Shown here: one piece after another, positions 28,234 to 36,343 of the stretch | Numbering within the stretch: the first letter of the stretch is position 1 | How the letters are laid out: the number at the start of each line of letters is the position of its first letter | Source of the DNA: Neoroseomonas marina | Lineage (GTDB): Bacteria > Pseudomonadota > Alphaproteobacteria > Acetobacterales > Acetobacteraceae | Length of the DNA: 64,000 nt | Direction: 5' to 3' | Assembly (NCBI RefSeq): GCF_012927745.1 | Contig: NZ_JABBKX010000009.1 | Location: 143,943 to 207,942 of the forward strand | The notes under the pieces: generated by a model | Seen by the model: the letters and a program-made list of their open reading frames with translations, nothing else | Databases searched by the model: none | Told to the model about the DNA's origin: nothing | Made by a program: the position numbers and the translations under genes

Positions 28234-30494
28234 CGGTAGATGGTGAGCCCATTGGCGTTCATCGCCAATCCCGCCTGACCGAGCGCCACCCCCATGTTCG
28301 CGATGCAGGTGCCGACGTTCCGCGCCACGGTCGCCGCGGTGTCGAGCACCATGGCCTTGGTCGTGGCCTCGAACTCGCCGATGTTGTTGGTCCAGGCGTT
28401 CACGTTGACGCTGCGGAAGGTCATGTTGAACGATGCAAGGTAGACGTTGGTGGTCAGCGCGGCCTGGTAGTTGGTCGTGACATAAAGGCTGCCTGCACCC
28501 GTCCCCATCTGCCAGTCGTACTTCTTGACCCATCGGTTGTGGTGATCGGCGTTGATGTTGACGGTCGGCGCCGTGATGTTGACGGTGTCGGTCGCGGTCA
28601 GGTTGATGTCGGGGCCGGACGTCACGCTGACATTCTGGCCGACGTTGAGCGTGACGTTCCCGCTCACGGTCTCGGTCACGTTGCCGGTGACCGTGCGTTT
28701 CTCGCTGCCGCCGATGGTGTCGGTCGCATTGCCCGTGATGGCGACGCTGCGGTTGCCGCCGATGGTCATCGTCTCGTCGTTCTTGATGGCGGCCGAGCGG
28801 TTGCCCGCGCCCCCGCCGATGCCCACGGTGCGGGTCTCGTTGTTCTCCACCTCCACCACGTAGTCGCGCTCGGCATGGAGCAGCACCTGCTCGGCGCCGA
28901 TCGCGTCGTCGAAACGCAGTTCATTGTAGTTCGCGGCGGTGCCGCCTGGCGTCGATCGGGTGCGGATGCCGGATTGCGTGGCGTTGGCCGGCAGCGCGTA
29001 GGGGACGGACAGGTCCGTGTCATAGACGCGGCCGGTGATGACGGGACGGTCGGGATCGCCGTTGAGGAAATCGACGATCACCTCCTGCCCGACGCGCGGC
29101 ACATGGATCTGCCCCCAACCGGCGCCGGCCCAGCCCTGCGAGACGCGGATCCAGACCGCGGTGTTGGCGGCCGGCGGGCCCGGGGGGCCGCGGTCCCAGA
29201 GGAACTGCACCTGGACCCGGCCGTATTCGTCGGTGTTGATCTCCTGCCCCGCCGCGCCGACCACCAGGGCCGTCTGCGGGCCCGCCACCTTCGGCTTGGG
29301 CGTTCCGCGATCGGGGCGGAAGGGTACGCCGTGTGGCACGCTGTCGAAGTCGTTGGCGCAGAAGGGGGGCGGCGGCGGGCTGCCATCAGGCTGGTGCAGC
29401 GCCCATTCCTCCTCCGTCCAGCACGAGTAGTCGCGCGCGCGATGGCGGATGCCGATCACCAGGTAGTCGGCGGCGCCGGTCTCGCCATCGGGTTGGATCT
29501 TCACCTTGGTGCCCGGGTCGAGGCCCGCCGCCCGGCTCGCGCCTTGCCAGCGTTCCCAATGCGATTCCTCGATCTCGATGAGCCGCGTGGCCATCAGGTC
29601 CGCGTGGTGCTGGCCGACCTGCCCCTCGGCCGAACCATCCGCATGGCTGCGCAGCCGCGCCATGTAGTTGCCGGGAAAGCGATAGCGTTCGAGCCGCGTG
29701 AACTGGCTCACCACCGACGCATCGGCACTCGCGATGCCGGCGAAGGACTCGGTCTTGTCCCAGGCCCGCTGCGGTCGCGTGAGATTGTGGTCGCGCACGG
29801 TCCAGGTGCCGGTGCGGAAGCTGTAGGCCTCGGCGAAGCGGTCGGTCACGCCGTCGCCCACGACCAGCGTGTCGAAGGCCGGATGCGGGATGCGCACATT
29901 GTTGTTGTTGTCGGTGAAGCACAGCGTATGGCCGGTGTCGGTGTGCTCGTGCCAGTAGAAGACGCCGGCGTGCTCGAGCAGCCGGGAGACGAAGTCGAGC
30001 GCGGTCTCGTCGTACTGCACGCAGTATTCGAGCGTGCCGTACGCCTCCGGCACGACGATGCGATCGGCATAGGGAATGCCGTGCTCGTCGAGGATGGTCG
30101 CGACGATCTGCGGGATGGTCTGGTCGTGGAAGATCCGGAAGTCGGAGGTCTGTGACAGGAACCACAGCCGCGGCACCACCTCGGCCTCCCACTCGAGGAT
30201 CGCTCCGTCCCGGCCGACGCGACCGATGCGCGCGATACGCCGGAAATGGCCGTTGAGTGGGCGCCGGCGCAGCCGGTCCGGCGCGTCCGTCTCGGGGTGG
30301 CCGAAGAACAGCGTTACCTCTGTGCCGATCAGGGCCTTCACCGCGGCGACCGGCGCTTCGGTCGCGAAGCGGATGCGATAGACGAACGGCGCCGAAAGCC
30401 TGTCCTCGCCGTCGAGTTCGGTGAGGACCACCGGCCATCCGGCCAGCGTCGTGTGCATCGCGAGAAGGCAGTTCGACTGGTCGTAGTTCGGCAC
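28230..30494 (-). CDS. vgrG: Type VI secretion spike protein VgrG
   Basis: The 754-residue product has the gp27-like base (FVYRIRFATEAPVAAVKALIG, then LEYCVQYDETALDFVSRLLEHAGVFYWHEH), the gp5-like OB region (VVGAAGQEINTDEYGRVQVQFLWDR and VSQGWAGAGWGQIHVPRVGQEVIVDFLNGDPDRP) and a V-x-G-N/T repeat needle (GNVTETVSGNVTLNVGQNVSV). About 100 residues beyond the needle form a separate C-terminal region without recognised toxin motifs. The GTG at 30494 gives the normal start, with a GAGGA site upstream; the longer frame to 30629 is not supported. VgrG forms the puncturing tip and carries PAAR-like proteins and effectors. No tssA-M core genes are in the window. Confidence 0.93.
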   Translation of the reverse strand: MPNYDQSNCLLAMHTTLAGWPVVLTELDGEDRLSAPFVYRIRFATEAPVAAVKALIGTEVTLFFGHPETDAPDRLRRRPLNGHFRRIARIGRVGRDGAILEWEAEVVPRLWFLSQTSDFRIFHDQTIPQIVATILDEHGIPYADRIVVPEAYGTLEYCVQYDETALDFVSRLLEHAGVFYWHEHTDTGHTLCFTDNNNNVRIPHPAFDTLVVGDGVTDRFAEAYSFRTGTWTVRDHNLTRPQRAWDKTESFAGIASADASVVSQFTRLERYRFPGNYMARLRSHADGSAEGQVGQHHADLMATRLIEIEESHWERWQGASRAAGLDPGTKVKIQPDGETGAADYLVIGIRHRARDYSCWTEEEWALHQPDGSPPPPPFCANDFDSVPHGVPFRPDRGTPKPKVAGPQTALVVGAAGQEINTDEYGRVQVQFLWDRGPPGPPAANTAVWIRVSQGWAGAGWGQIHVPRVGQEVIVDFLNGDPDRPVITGRVYDTDLSVPYALPANATQSGIRTRSTPGGTAANYNELRFDDAIGAEQVLLHAERDYVVEVENNETRTVGIGGGAGNRSAAIKNDETMTIGGNRSVAITGNATDTIGGSEKRTVTGNVTETVSGNVTLNVGQNVSVTSGPDINLTATDTVNITAPTVNINADHHNRWVKKYDWQMGTGAGSLYVTTNYQAALTTNVYLASFNMTFRSVNVNAWTNNIGEFEATTKAMVLDTAATVARNVGTCIANMGVALGQAGLAMNANGLTIYR

Positions 30495-30531
30495 CGTGTC
30501 GTGTCCTCGGCTTGTTGCGTCGGCAGGTCCG

Positions 30532-30717
30532 TCAGGCGGCTGGGGGCCGTCCCGCCGATGCATCGCGGGAAGCGGTCGGCCAGCCGGCCGCCGCACCGGA
30601 TGCGGCCGTGGGTTCGCCCCCGGGACCAAGCGACCTCAGGCGCAAGATGGAGGCGCCGATCACCGCTGCCTCCGCAGGGAGGATCCGGCTGGTGATCCGG
30701 TTCGCGAGGTCGTCCAT
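30532..30717 (-). CDS. Possible small protein upstream of vgrG
   Basis: A 61-codon frame starts at ATG 30717 with a GGGAG about ten bases upstream and ends 37 bases before vgrG. It begins MDDLANRITSRILPAEAAVIGASILRLRS, which could form an amphipathic helix, and then becomes Gly/Ala/Pro-rich. No family is recognised. The position at the head of the T6SS unit and the plausible ribosome-binding site are the only support; it may be a non-coding leader. Confidence 0.35.
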   Translation of the reverse strand: MDDLANRITSRILPAEAAVIGASILRLRSLGPGGEPTAASGAAAGWPTASRDASAGRPPAA

Positions 30718-31044
30718 CAGCCGCTGTCTCCCTGACGTGACGAATCCGGCACGTTCCGCAGGCTGGCGCGATCGTGCCGGAAACTCAACGGTGCAGGATA
30801 GCTGACCGATCAGCCCGCGGTCGCGATCCGGCACACAAGACAGGGAGCGGTCTGACTGTCAGGCGCGCACGGCGCCGGGCCGGGCACGACGTTGCGGCCG
30901 GGGTGGTCCGTCGCTGCACGCTGAGGACGCCGCTGCGAGCTGAGCCGGGAGGGGCGAGGCGGCCAACCGGTCGAGCACCTTGCACGACCGAATGGCGCCA
31001 ATTCCTGGTTGTCGCGATCTTCTGGCCGTCCGGCCACCACGCGC
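30718..31044. other. Intergenic region with no supported gene
   Basis: About 330 bases lie between the small ORF upstream of vgrG and the left copy of the tRNA-end repeat. Frames that cross it give arginine/proline-rich, low-complexity translations without a family match or good start sites. It should contain the promoter of the minus-strand T6SS unit, but I see no convincing -35/-10 pair. Confidence 0.5.
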
Positions 31045-31066
31045 CGACTGGCGTCCCCTACGGGAT
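31045..31066 (+). repeat. Left att-like copy of the tRNA-Glu 3' end
   Basis: The 22 bases are identical to 34434-34455 (core GACTGGCGTCCCCTACGG). Identity stops right after the final GGGAT: here GGGCGG follows, whereas in the tRNA gene TCGAACC follows. Only the 3' part of the tRNA is duplicated, so this is not a second tRNA gene. Confidence 0.75.
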
Positions 31067-31122
31067 GGGCGGAGACCTAGGGATTTCCTAAGGTTTTGGC
31101 ACCGTCTAGGAGGCAGTTTGTA

Positions 31123-31833
31123 TCACGCTTGCGGATCACCGCCGGACCGCGCCATTCGAGGCCCGCTGCCCAACGAGACCTGTTTCGTTCCCCACTGAGC
31201 CCATGTGTGGATGCGATTGATGACGCCGGCATTTCTAATGAGCAGTGCCGGGACGAAAAATGCATCCGCGGTGCCGAGGCGCGTGGCTCGGATGACGCGA
31301 GCAAGCACCCTTTCGGCCCAGAGGAACACACGAACGTCTCGGGCATGCCTGCGCTCGTTGAACTCCGCACTTTTTGCGTAATCGAAGAAGAGGAAAGCGC
31401 GGCTACCACTTATGCGCTCTCCCCACCTGAGTTGGGCCGGTCGGTGCACACGTGCCGACCAGCTTCGTCCCAGAAAGTCGGCGACGGTGCCCTGCTGTTC
31501 ATCGACAAAGAACAGCCCGCTTGACGTCGCCCCGTGCCATCGCGCCGCCAGTGCATACGCAACCAGTGATACGACGTAGGCCAGAGACAAGACGAACCAT
31601 GCAATACACCCCGCACCGGCCACGAAAGCCGCCACTGCGGCGCCGACCGACAACGAATGCGCGTTGCCGAAAAGTCCAATCAGCAGCAGACCCGCAGTGA
31701 AGCCCGAGAGGGCGGCGCTTAGCGCGAGCAGAATGACCGCGAGGACTAACCTCTTGCGTCCTAGGTAGAGCGGCACGGGCTCCGCGCCCGAGGCTGAGCC
31801 TACGGATGGGGCTGGGGACGCGGGAACCGGCAT
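31123..31833 (-). CDS. Two-TM membrane protein of unknown function (island)
   Basis: The 236-residue product starts MPVPASPAPSVGS, then has two long hydrophobic stretches: about residues 30-55 (LVLAVILLALSAALSGFTAG) and 65-100 (a VGAAVAAFVAGAGCIAWFVL run). A soluble C-terminal half follows, with GLFFVDEQQGTVADFLGRSW and FFDYAKSAEFNERRHARDVRVF. No domain is recognised. Amino-acid and base composition differ from the surrounding chromosome. ATG 31833 is the most natural start, since the longer frame to 31992 overlaps the SRAP remnant. It sits at the left edge of the tRNA-Glu island, separated from the kinase pair by the SRAP fragment, so a joint function is only a guess. Confidence 0.6.
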   Translation of the reverse strand: MPVPASPAPSVGSASGAEPVPLYLGRKRLVLAVILLALSAALSGFTAGLLLIGLFGNAHSLSVGAAVAAFVAGAGCIAWFVLSLAYVVSLVAYALAARWHGATSSGLFFVDEQQGTVADFLGRSWSARVHRPAQLRWGERISGSRAFLFFDYAKSAEFNERRHARDVRVFLWAERVLARVIRATRLGTADAFFVPALLIRNAGVINRIHTWAQWGTKQVSLGSGPRMARSGGDPQA

Positions 31834-31903
31834 GGTCGCAGCATGGCTAGGCTGAGCGCGCCCCTCAAGCGCCGACCGCCGTTCCGGCAAGGACCCGCAG
31901 AGG

Positions 31904-32347
31904 GACCCGGGCGTGACGAACGTGCGAAACACTGCTTCGCCGCACTGGCGCCGGTGGCTCGGCGTAGAGCACCGCTGCCTCGTGCCCTTCACGTCGTTCT
32001 CAGAGCCCGAGCCCCAGCCGGACGGGAAGAAGCCGCCAGCGCGGTTCGCGCTGGCCGAGGATCGACCGCTCGCGTTCTTCGCCGGGATCTGGGTGCCTCA
32101 ATGGACGTCCGTGCGGAAGGTGAAGGAGGGCGAGGTCGCGGCAGACCTGTTCGCCTTCCTGACGTGCGAGCCCAACGCCGAGGTCCGCGCGATACACCCG
32201 AAGGCGATGCCGGTGATCCTTACCGAGGAGGGCGAGCGCGAGGCCTGGCTCGCAGCGCCGTGGGCCGTGGCGAAGGATGTGCAGCGGCCGCTGGCGGATG
32301 GATCGCTGGCGATTGTGGCGAGGGGGGAGAAGAGGGACGAAGGGTGA
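31904..32347 (+). pseudogene. SRAP (YedK/HMCES-like) gene fragment, 5' end lost
   Basis: The frame encodes the C-terminal two-thirds of an SRAP-family protein: DPGVTNVRNTASPHWRRWLG, RCLVPFTSFSEPEP, PLAFFAGIWVPQW, AIHPKAMPVIL and a final IVARGEKRDEG. The family shields abasic sites in single-stranded DNA through Cys2. Here that N-terminus, with the catalytic Cys, is missing: the frame begins at the DPGVTN block. A neighbouring frame (ATG 31843) ends in PPFRQGPAEGPG, which resembles the sequence that normally precedes this block, so a one-base insertion near 31901 probably adds to the truncation. The His of IHPKAMP is kept. The product is unlikely to be active. Confidence 0.7.
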
Positions 32348-32554
32348 GGGCTGGTGGCGACTGGTCCCCGTTCCGGAAGTAGAGGCCGGGGGGGCTGCTC
32401 CTCGGAGTTCTATCCAGCCGTTCCAAGCCCGCTACAGAGATCGCTGAAGCGCCTCGCCGCGGCTGCCTTTAGAGCAGGACCGCGGCGTTATCGATGCAGT
32501 CGTCGTGGTAATGCGTTCCCAGGGCGGGGCTGCGCAAGGGGTCGTGGCTCGCCC

Positions 32555-33310
32555 TTAGGCCCAGCCGTAAAGAGCCGCTGCCCTAGCGCGGACATGCAAC
32601 AGGAGTAGCAATCGCGGCTCGTCAGGAGTGCCGTTGCGGCGCGCCACCGAGCACTCGATGTGCCGATCGATCAACCATCGCGAGATGGTCGCGGACTGGA
32701 AGCGGCTCACATAGCCTACCTTCCTTCCCATCACCTCGACCCGCACCGCGGAAGAATCATACGTGTTCCAGGGTTCAGCATGCAGTTGAACTCTGGCACC
32801 TGGTTGAACTCCAGCTAGCGCATCGGGTTGGTACCGAGCGCCGGCCACTTCGAGGATCAGATCTTGCTGCTGGACCCGTGAGTCCAATGGATCGACGAAT
32901 GCAAACCCGTCGCTGGGCAATTGCGCGCCAGTCACTCCAAGCAATGTGAGCGGAGACAGCCGCGTACCGGGTTCTATGTAGAACCGCTCGATAAATCGAT
33001 CGAAGTCAACGCGGCTCGGTGGCGGCAACCTGCGAAGGAAGGTCTCAAGCACGCCTCTGTCGTAGATCGCGCTGTGGCCGGGTATCCATTTGAACGCTGG
33101 ATAGCCCAGAAATCCGGCACGAAGCAGGTCATCGAAGGAGCGGCCTTCATTGGCCGCCCCGAACTCCTCCCGGGCAAGATAGCGAAAAGTCACGCCACCA
33201 CCATCTCGGCGGAGTTCTCCGACGGCCCAGCGGAGTCGATCCTTCACGTGCGGCGGCGCACGCCAAGTCAGGATAAGGCGCTGCGGCTCGACAAGGACAT
33301 GGACCCGCAT
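32555..33310 (-). CDS. HIRAN-domain protein paired with HipA-like kinase
   Basis: The 251-residue product has an N-terminal part of the type seen in HIRAN proteins next to HipA-like kinases (FRYLAREEF near residue 43, GYPAFKW, then LRRLPPPSRVDFDRFIERF near 93-111). A HIRAN domain covers about residues 150-230 (VAGARYQPDALAGVQPG, HAEPWNTYDSSAVRVEVMG, KVGYVSRFQSATIS). HIRAN domains bind DNA ends or stalled-fork structures in eukaryotic homologues. The ATG is one base after the kinase stop, so the two proteins are co-translated. The gene could provide the DNA-sensing or restraint half of a two-gene kinase system; that role is inferred. Confidence 0.8.
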   Translation of the reverse strand: MRVHVLVEPQRLILTWRAPPHVKDRLRWAVGELRRDGGGVTFRYLAREEFGAANEGRSFDDLLRAGFLGYPAFKWIPGHSAIYDRGVLETFLRRLPPPSRVDFDRFIERFYIEPGTRLSPLTLLGVTGAQLPSDGFAFVDPLDSRVQQQDLILEVAGARYQPDALAGVQPGARVQLHAEPWNTYDSSAVRVEVMGRKVGYVSRFQSATISRWLIDRHIECSVARRNGTPDEPRLLLLLHVRARAAALYGWA

Positions 33311-33311
33311 C

Positions 33312-34253
33312 TCACCCTCCTAAGGATTCTCTCAGTCCGTCCCGCCGAGCCTTGATCTGCTTGAGGACGAACTCGGCCCTCAAGGCAGAAAAGGGGATTG
33401 GGAATCCCTCGCACCGGCAGGAGGCAATCACCTCCTCAAGCGCCGAATCTGCCAACCCTGCAATTCTAGTGAAGGTTGCTCGCACTTCGCCATATGTCTC
33501 GAGAAACTTCCTGCAGAGTGGCACGAAGCGTGATTCGTCATCGTCGTACGTCCAGCCGTAGTGATGTCGTCCCCTCGCGATAAATCTGTCGAATGCCTCG
33601 CCAGCGACGAACCTGTGCAAATCCTCTTCGCGGATCCTCGCTCCGAGAGCACTGCCGTTGTCGAACACCGGCCCCAAGAAATGCTGCGCTCCTCCCTCGG
33701 GATCCCTGCGAATGAAGAATCCCCAGTTCACGGAGTGCCGATCCTGATTTCCCATAAGCGTGTCGAACGCCACCGTCTGCGCCCACCAATATCGATAGTG
33801 CACGCATCCATAGAGCCGAGACAGGCGAAGGTTTTGCGTGAGGCTGCCACGCTTTTCGGCGACGGTTGTTCGGCTCGCCTGGAACAGTTCGACTGCATTC
33901 ACGAAACGCAGATCGGCCCGATCACCGTGCCCATAGAAGAACTCCATCACGACACCGGGGCGCCTCGTAAAGCGATCGAAGGCAAGAAACGCGGGCGGCA
34001 CGTCTATCCCCAGCACACGCGCCAGCCGATACGCGATAACCTCGCACCAAATCTGCTGTGCGTCCGATCCCCGCGGATCCTTGAAGAGATAGCGGTGGCC
34101 GCCGATCAGATAGGGCGCTGACGCTGAGAGCGGACACAGAAGAACTTTCTTCGGCTTCTGTCCCGGTAGCGAAGGGTACTCCTCATCAAGATCCCAGGAC
34201 GTGATGTCCAGGCACTCACCGGGCGATTGGTCGAATGGCGCGTGCTGATGCAT
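33312..34253 (-). CDS. HipA-like serine/threonine kinase
   Basis: The 313-residue product has the HipA-type kinase core. YLFKDPRGSD near residue 55 holds the ATP-binding Lys, and a helix WCEVIAYRLARVLGIDVPPA follows. DTLMGNQDRHSVNWGFF near 165-181 is the catalytic loop, equivalent to the HipA D-x-x-x-x-N motif. FDNGSALG near 197 is the metal-binding DFG-equivalent. All key residues look intact. It lacks the usual HipA N-terminal subdomain, and no HipB-like helix-turn-helix gene is adjacent; instead a HIRAN gene follows one base downstream. HipA kinases phosphorylate targets such as glutamyl-tRNA synthetase; the target here is unknown. Its location beside tRNA-Glu may be coincidence. Confidence 0.8.
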   Translation of the reverse strand: MHQHAPFDQSPGECLDITSWDLDEEYPSLPGQKPKKVLLCPLSASAPYLIGGHRYLFKDPRGSDAQQIWCEVIAYRLARVLGIDVPPAFLAFDRFTRRPGVVMEFFYGHGDRADLRFVNAVELFQASRTTVAEKRGSLTQNLRLSRLYGCVHYRYWWAQTVAFDTLMGNQDRHSVNWGFFIRRDPEGGAQHFLGPVFDNGSALGARIREEDLHRFVAGEAFDRFIARGRHHYGWTYDDDESRFVPLCRKFLETYGEVRATFTRIAGLADSALEEVIASCRCEGFPIPFSALRAEFVLKQIKARRDGLRESLGG

Positions 34254-34437
34254 CCCGCAGGTGGGGCCTCCGCTCCTAGATCTGGGGTATCAATCTCACA
34301 TACGCCCTCGAGTCCTGCATCGGACGCGTTGCGTCGACGAGGCCAGAGAGTAGAGACACCACCGCGTGCGCCTCGTGGGCCCCATCAGACAGCGCAATCG
34401 ATTCATCTAGATTTTTCAGAGACATGATATGCGCGAC

Positions 34438-34513
<76 letters not shown>

Positions 34514-34528
34514 CGGCCGTGGGCGTCG

Positions 34529-34556
34529 GGTTAATGCGCCCTCGCCGCACGGTCAA
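34529..34556 (-). promoter_or_regulatory. Possible promoter of tRNA-Glu
   Basis: On the minus strand TTGACC (34551-34556) is followed 16 bases later by TTAACC (34529-34534), ending 15 bases before the tRNA 5' end. The -35 box is good and the -10 box weak; spacing and position favour a sigma-70-type promoter. Confidence 0.4.
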
Positions 34557-34561
34557 TAGGG

Positions 34562-36343
34562 TCAGGCCGGCGCGGCGTCCACGACCTGCAGCGCCGCCGT
34601 GGTCTCACCGTTCCATTGCTCGGCGCGCAGGTGGCCGCACAGGTGCAGCGGGACCCGCTCGGCCGCCAGCAGCGTCTGGGCCAGCGGGCCGTCCTTGGCC
34701 CGGAAGCAGATGGTCTTGAGCCGTCCGCCACCCTCGCCTTCCACGATGGCGCGCACGGTACCGCCATCCTTGCCGACGCGGTCCGCCTTGACGACACGCG
34801 CACGCTGGATGGCGAAGATCGGTTCCTCGTTGCCCGGTCCGAAGGGCGCGAGACGCGCCACTTCCCGCGCCAGGTCCGACTGGGCGGCGACGACATTCAG
34901 CGTGCCTTCGATCAGCAGGTCCGCCGCTGCCGGCAACAGCGCGGCGTGCTTCAGGCGGTCCTCCAGGAAGGCATGCACGTCCTCCGCGCGCCCAGCCCGG
35001 AAGGAGAATCCGGCGGCCATGGCATGCCCGCCGCCGGTCTCCAGCAGGCCGGACTGCCGCGCAGCGATCACGGCCGCGCCAAGGTCCACGCCCGGAACCG
35101 ACCGCCCCGACCCCTTCGCCAGCCCCTCGGCCATCCCGGCCACGCAGGCCGGCCGGTTGAACCGTTCCTTCATGCGGCCGGCGACGATGCCCACCACGCC
35201 CGGGTGCCAGCCCTCGCCGACCAGCAGCAGCACGGCGCGGCCTTCCTCGGCCTGGCGTTCGGCCATGGCGTGGGCGGCGGCGAGCACCTCGCCCTCCACC
35301 TCCTGCCGGCGCCGATTCACCGCGTCGAGCTTCTCGGCGATCGCGCGCGCCTCGACCGCATCCTCGCAGAGCAGCAGGCGAAGCCCGAGGTCAGGCTCCC
35401 CGATACGCCCCGAGGCGTTGATCCGCGGCCCCAGCAGGAAGCCCAGCGTGTGTGCGGAAGGCGCATCCCGCGCACCCGTCACGTCGAGCAGCGCGGCGAT
35501 CCCCGCCCTGCCCCGTCGCGCCATCACCTTCAGCCCCTGGGCGACGAGCGCCCGGTTGAAGCCGGTCAACGGCATGACGTCGCAAACGGTCGCGAGCGCC
35601 ACCAGGTCCAACAAGGCGAGCAGATCGGGCTCGCTGCGCCGCGAGAACCACCCCGCCTTGCGCAGCACCCGCACCGTCGCCGCCGCCGCAAGGAAGGCAA
35701 CGGCCGCCGCGCAGACGTGATGCAGCCCGGACCCGCAATCGAGCCGGTTCGGATTCACCGCCGCGATGATGCGCGGGATCGGCCCTTCCGCCTTGTGGTG
35801 GTCCAGCACCACGACATCGGCGCGGCCGTCGGCGACGGCCAGCGCCTCGGCCGCCGCGATGCCGCAATCGACGCAGACGATCAGCGTCGCGCCGCGCTCG
35901 CAGAGCGCATCGATCGCCGCCGCATTCGGCCCGTAGCCTTCCTTCAGCCGGTCGGGGACATAGGGGCTCACCTCACAGCCGAGGTCGCGCAGGAAGCGCG
36001 ACATCAGCGCGCCGGAACAGGCGCCGTCGACGTCGTAGTCGCCGAAGACCGCGACGTGCTCGCCCGACCGCACGGCCGCCGCGAGCCGGTCGGCCGCCGC
36101 GTCCATGTCCATCAGCGCGGAGGGATCGGGCATCAACGCCCGCAACGTGGGTTCGAGGTAGTCGCCCGCATGTTCAGGCCCGATGCCGCGCGCGGCGAGC
36201 AGCCGCCCCACCATCTCCGGCAGGCCGAGCCGCTGCGCGATACCGAGCCCCGTGCGCGGGTCTGCCGGCCGCCAGATCCAGCGGCGACCGGTGACGCTGC
36301 GCTCCACGCCCAGGACGGGCGGTTGCGGGGCGACCCCGTCCAT
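34562..36343 (-). CDS. recJ: Single-stranded-DNA-specific exonuclease RecJ
   Basis: The 593-residue product has all RecJ signatures: FGDYDVDGACSGAL near residue 100 (DHH motif I), VCVDCGIAA, VVLDHHKAEG near 178 (the DHH motif), GFLLGPRINASGRIG near 300 and ETGGGHAMAAGFSF near 435 (DHHA1), plus the C-terminal OB region. It degrades single-stranded DNA 5' to 3' in recombination and mismatch repair, using two metal ions. Length is normal. Its ATG overlaps the glpX stop by one base, so it is the last gene of the aminotransferase-hom-glpX-recJ unit, an order common in alphaproteobacteria. Confidence 0.96.
   Translation of the reverse strand: MDGVAPQPPVLGVERSVTGRRWIWRPADPRTGLGIAQRLGLPEMVGRLLAARGIGPEHAGDYLEPTLRALMPDPSALMDMDAAADRLAAAVRSGEHVAVFGDYDVDGACSGALMSRFLRDLGCEVSPYVPDRLKEGYGPNAAAIDALCERGATLIVCVDCGIAAAEALAVADGRADVVVLDHHKAEGPIPRIIAAVNPNRLDCGSGLHHVCAAAVAFLAAAATVRVLRKAGWFSRRSEPDLLALLDLVALATVCDVMPLTGFNRALVAQGLKVMARRGRAGIAALLDVTGARDAPSAHTLGFLLGPRINASGRIGEPDLGLRLLLCEDAVEARAIAEKLDAVNRRRQEVEGEVLAAAHAMAERQAEEGRAVLLLVGEGWHPGVVGIVAGRMKERFNRPACVAGMAEGLAKGSGRSVPGVDLGAAVIAARQSGLLETGGGHAMAAGFSFRAGRAEDVHAFLEDRLKHAALLPAAADLLIEGTLNVVAAQSDLAREVARLAPFGPGNEEPIFAIQRARVVKADRVGKDGGTVRAIVEGEGGGRLKTICFRAKDGPLAQTLLAAERVPLHLCGHLRAEQWNGETTAALQVVDAAPA

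Noticed and set aside
31045..31066. Second tRNA gene at the left repeat
   Set aside because: Only the 3' end of tRNA-Glu is present; the sequence after GGGAT does not continue into a T arm, anticodon arm or D arm.
31843..32382. 179-codon plus-strand frame over the SRAP fragment
   Set aside because: The translation after its first 25 residues is not SRAP; the conserved SRAP sequence is in the other frame. Its first part was used only as evidence for a frameshift.
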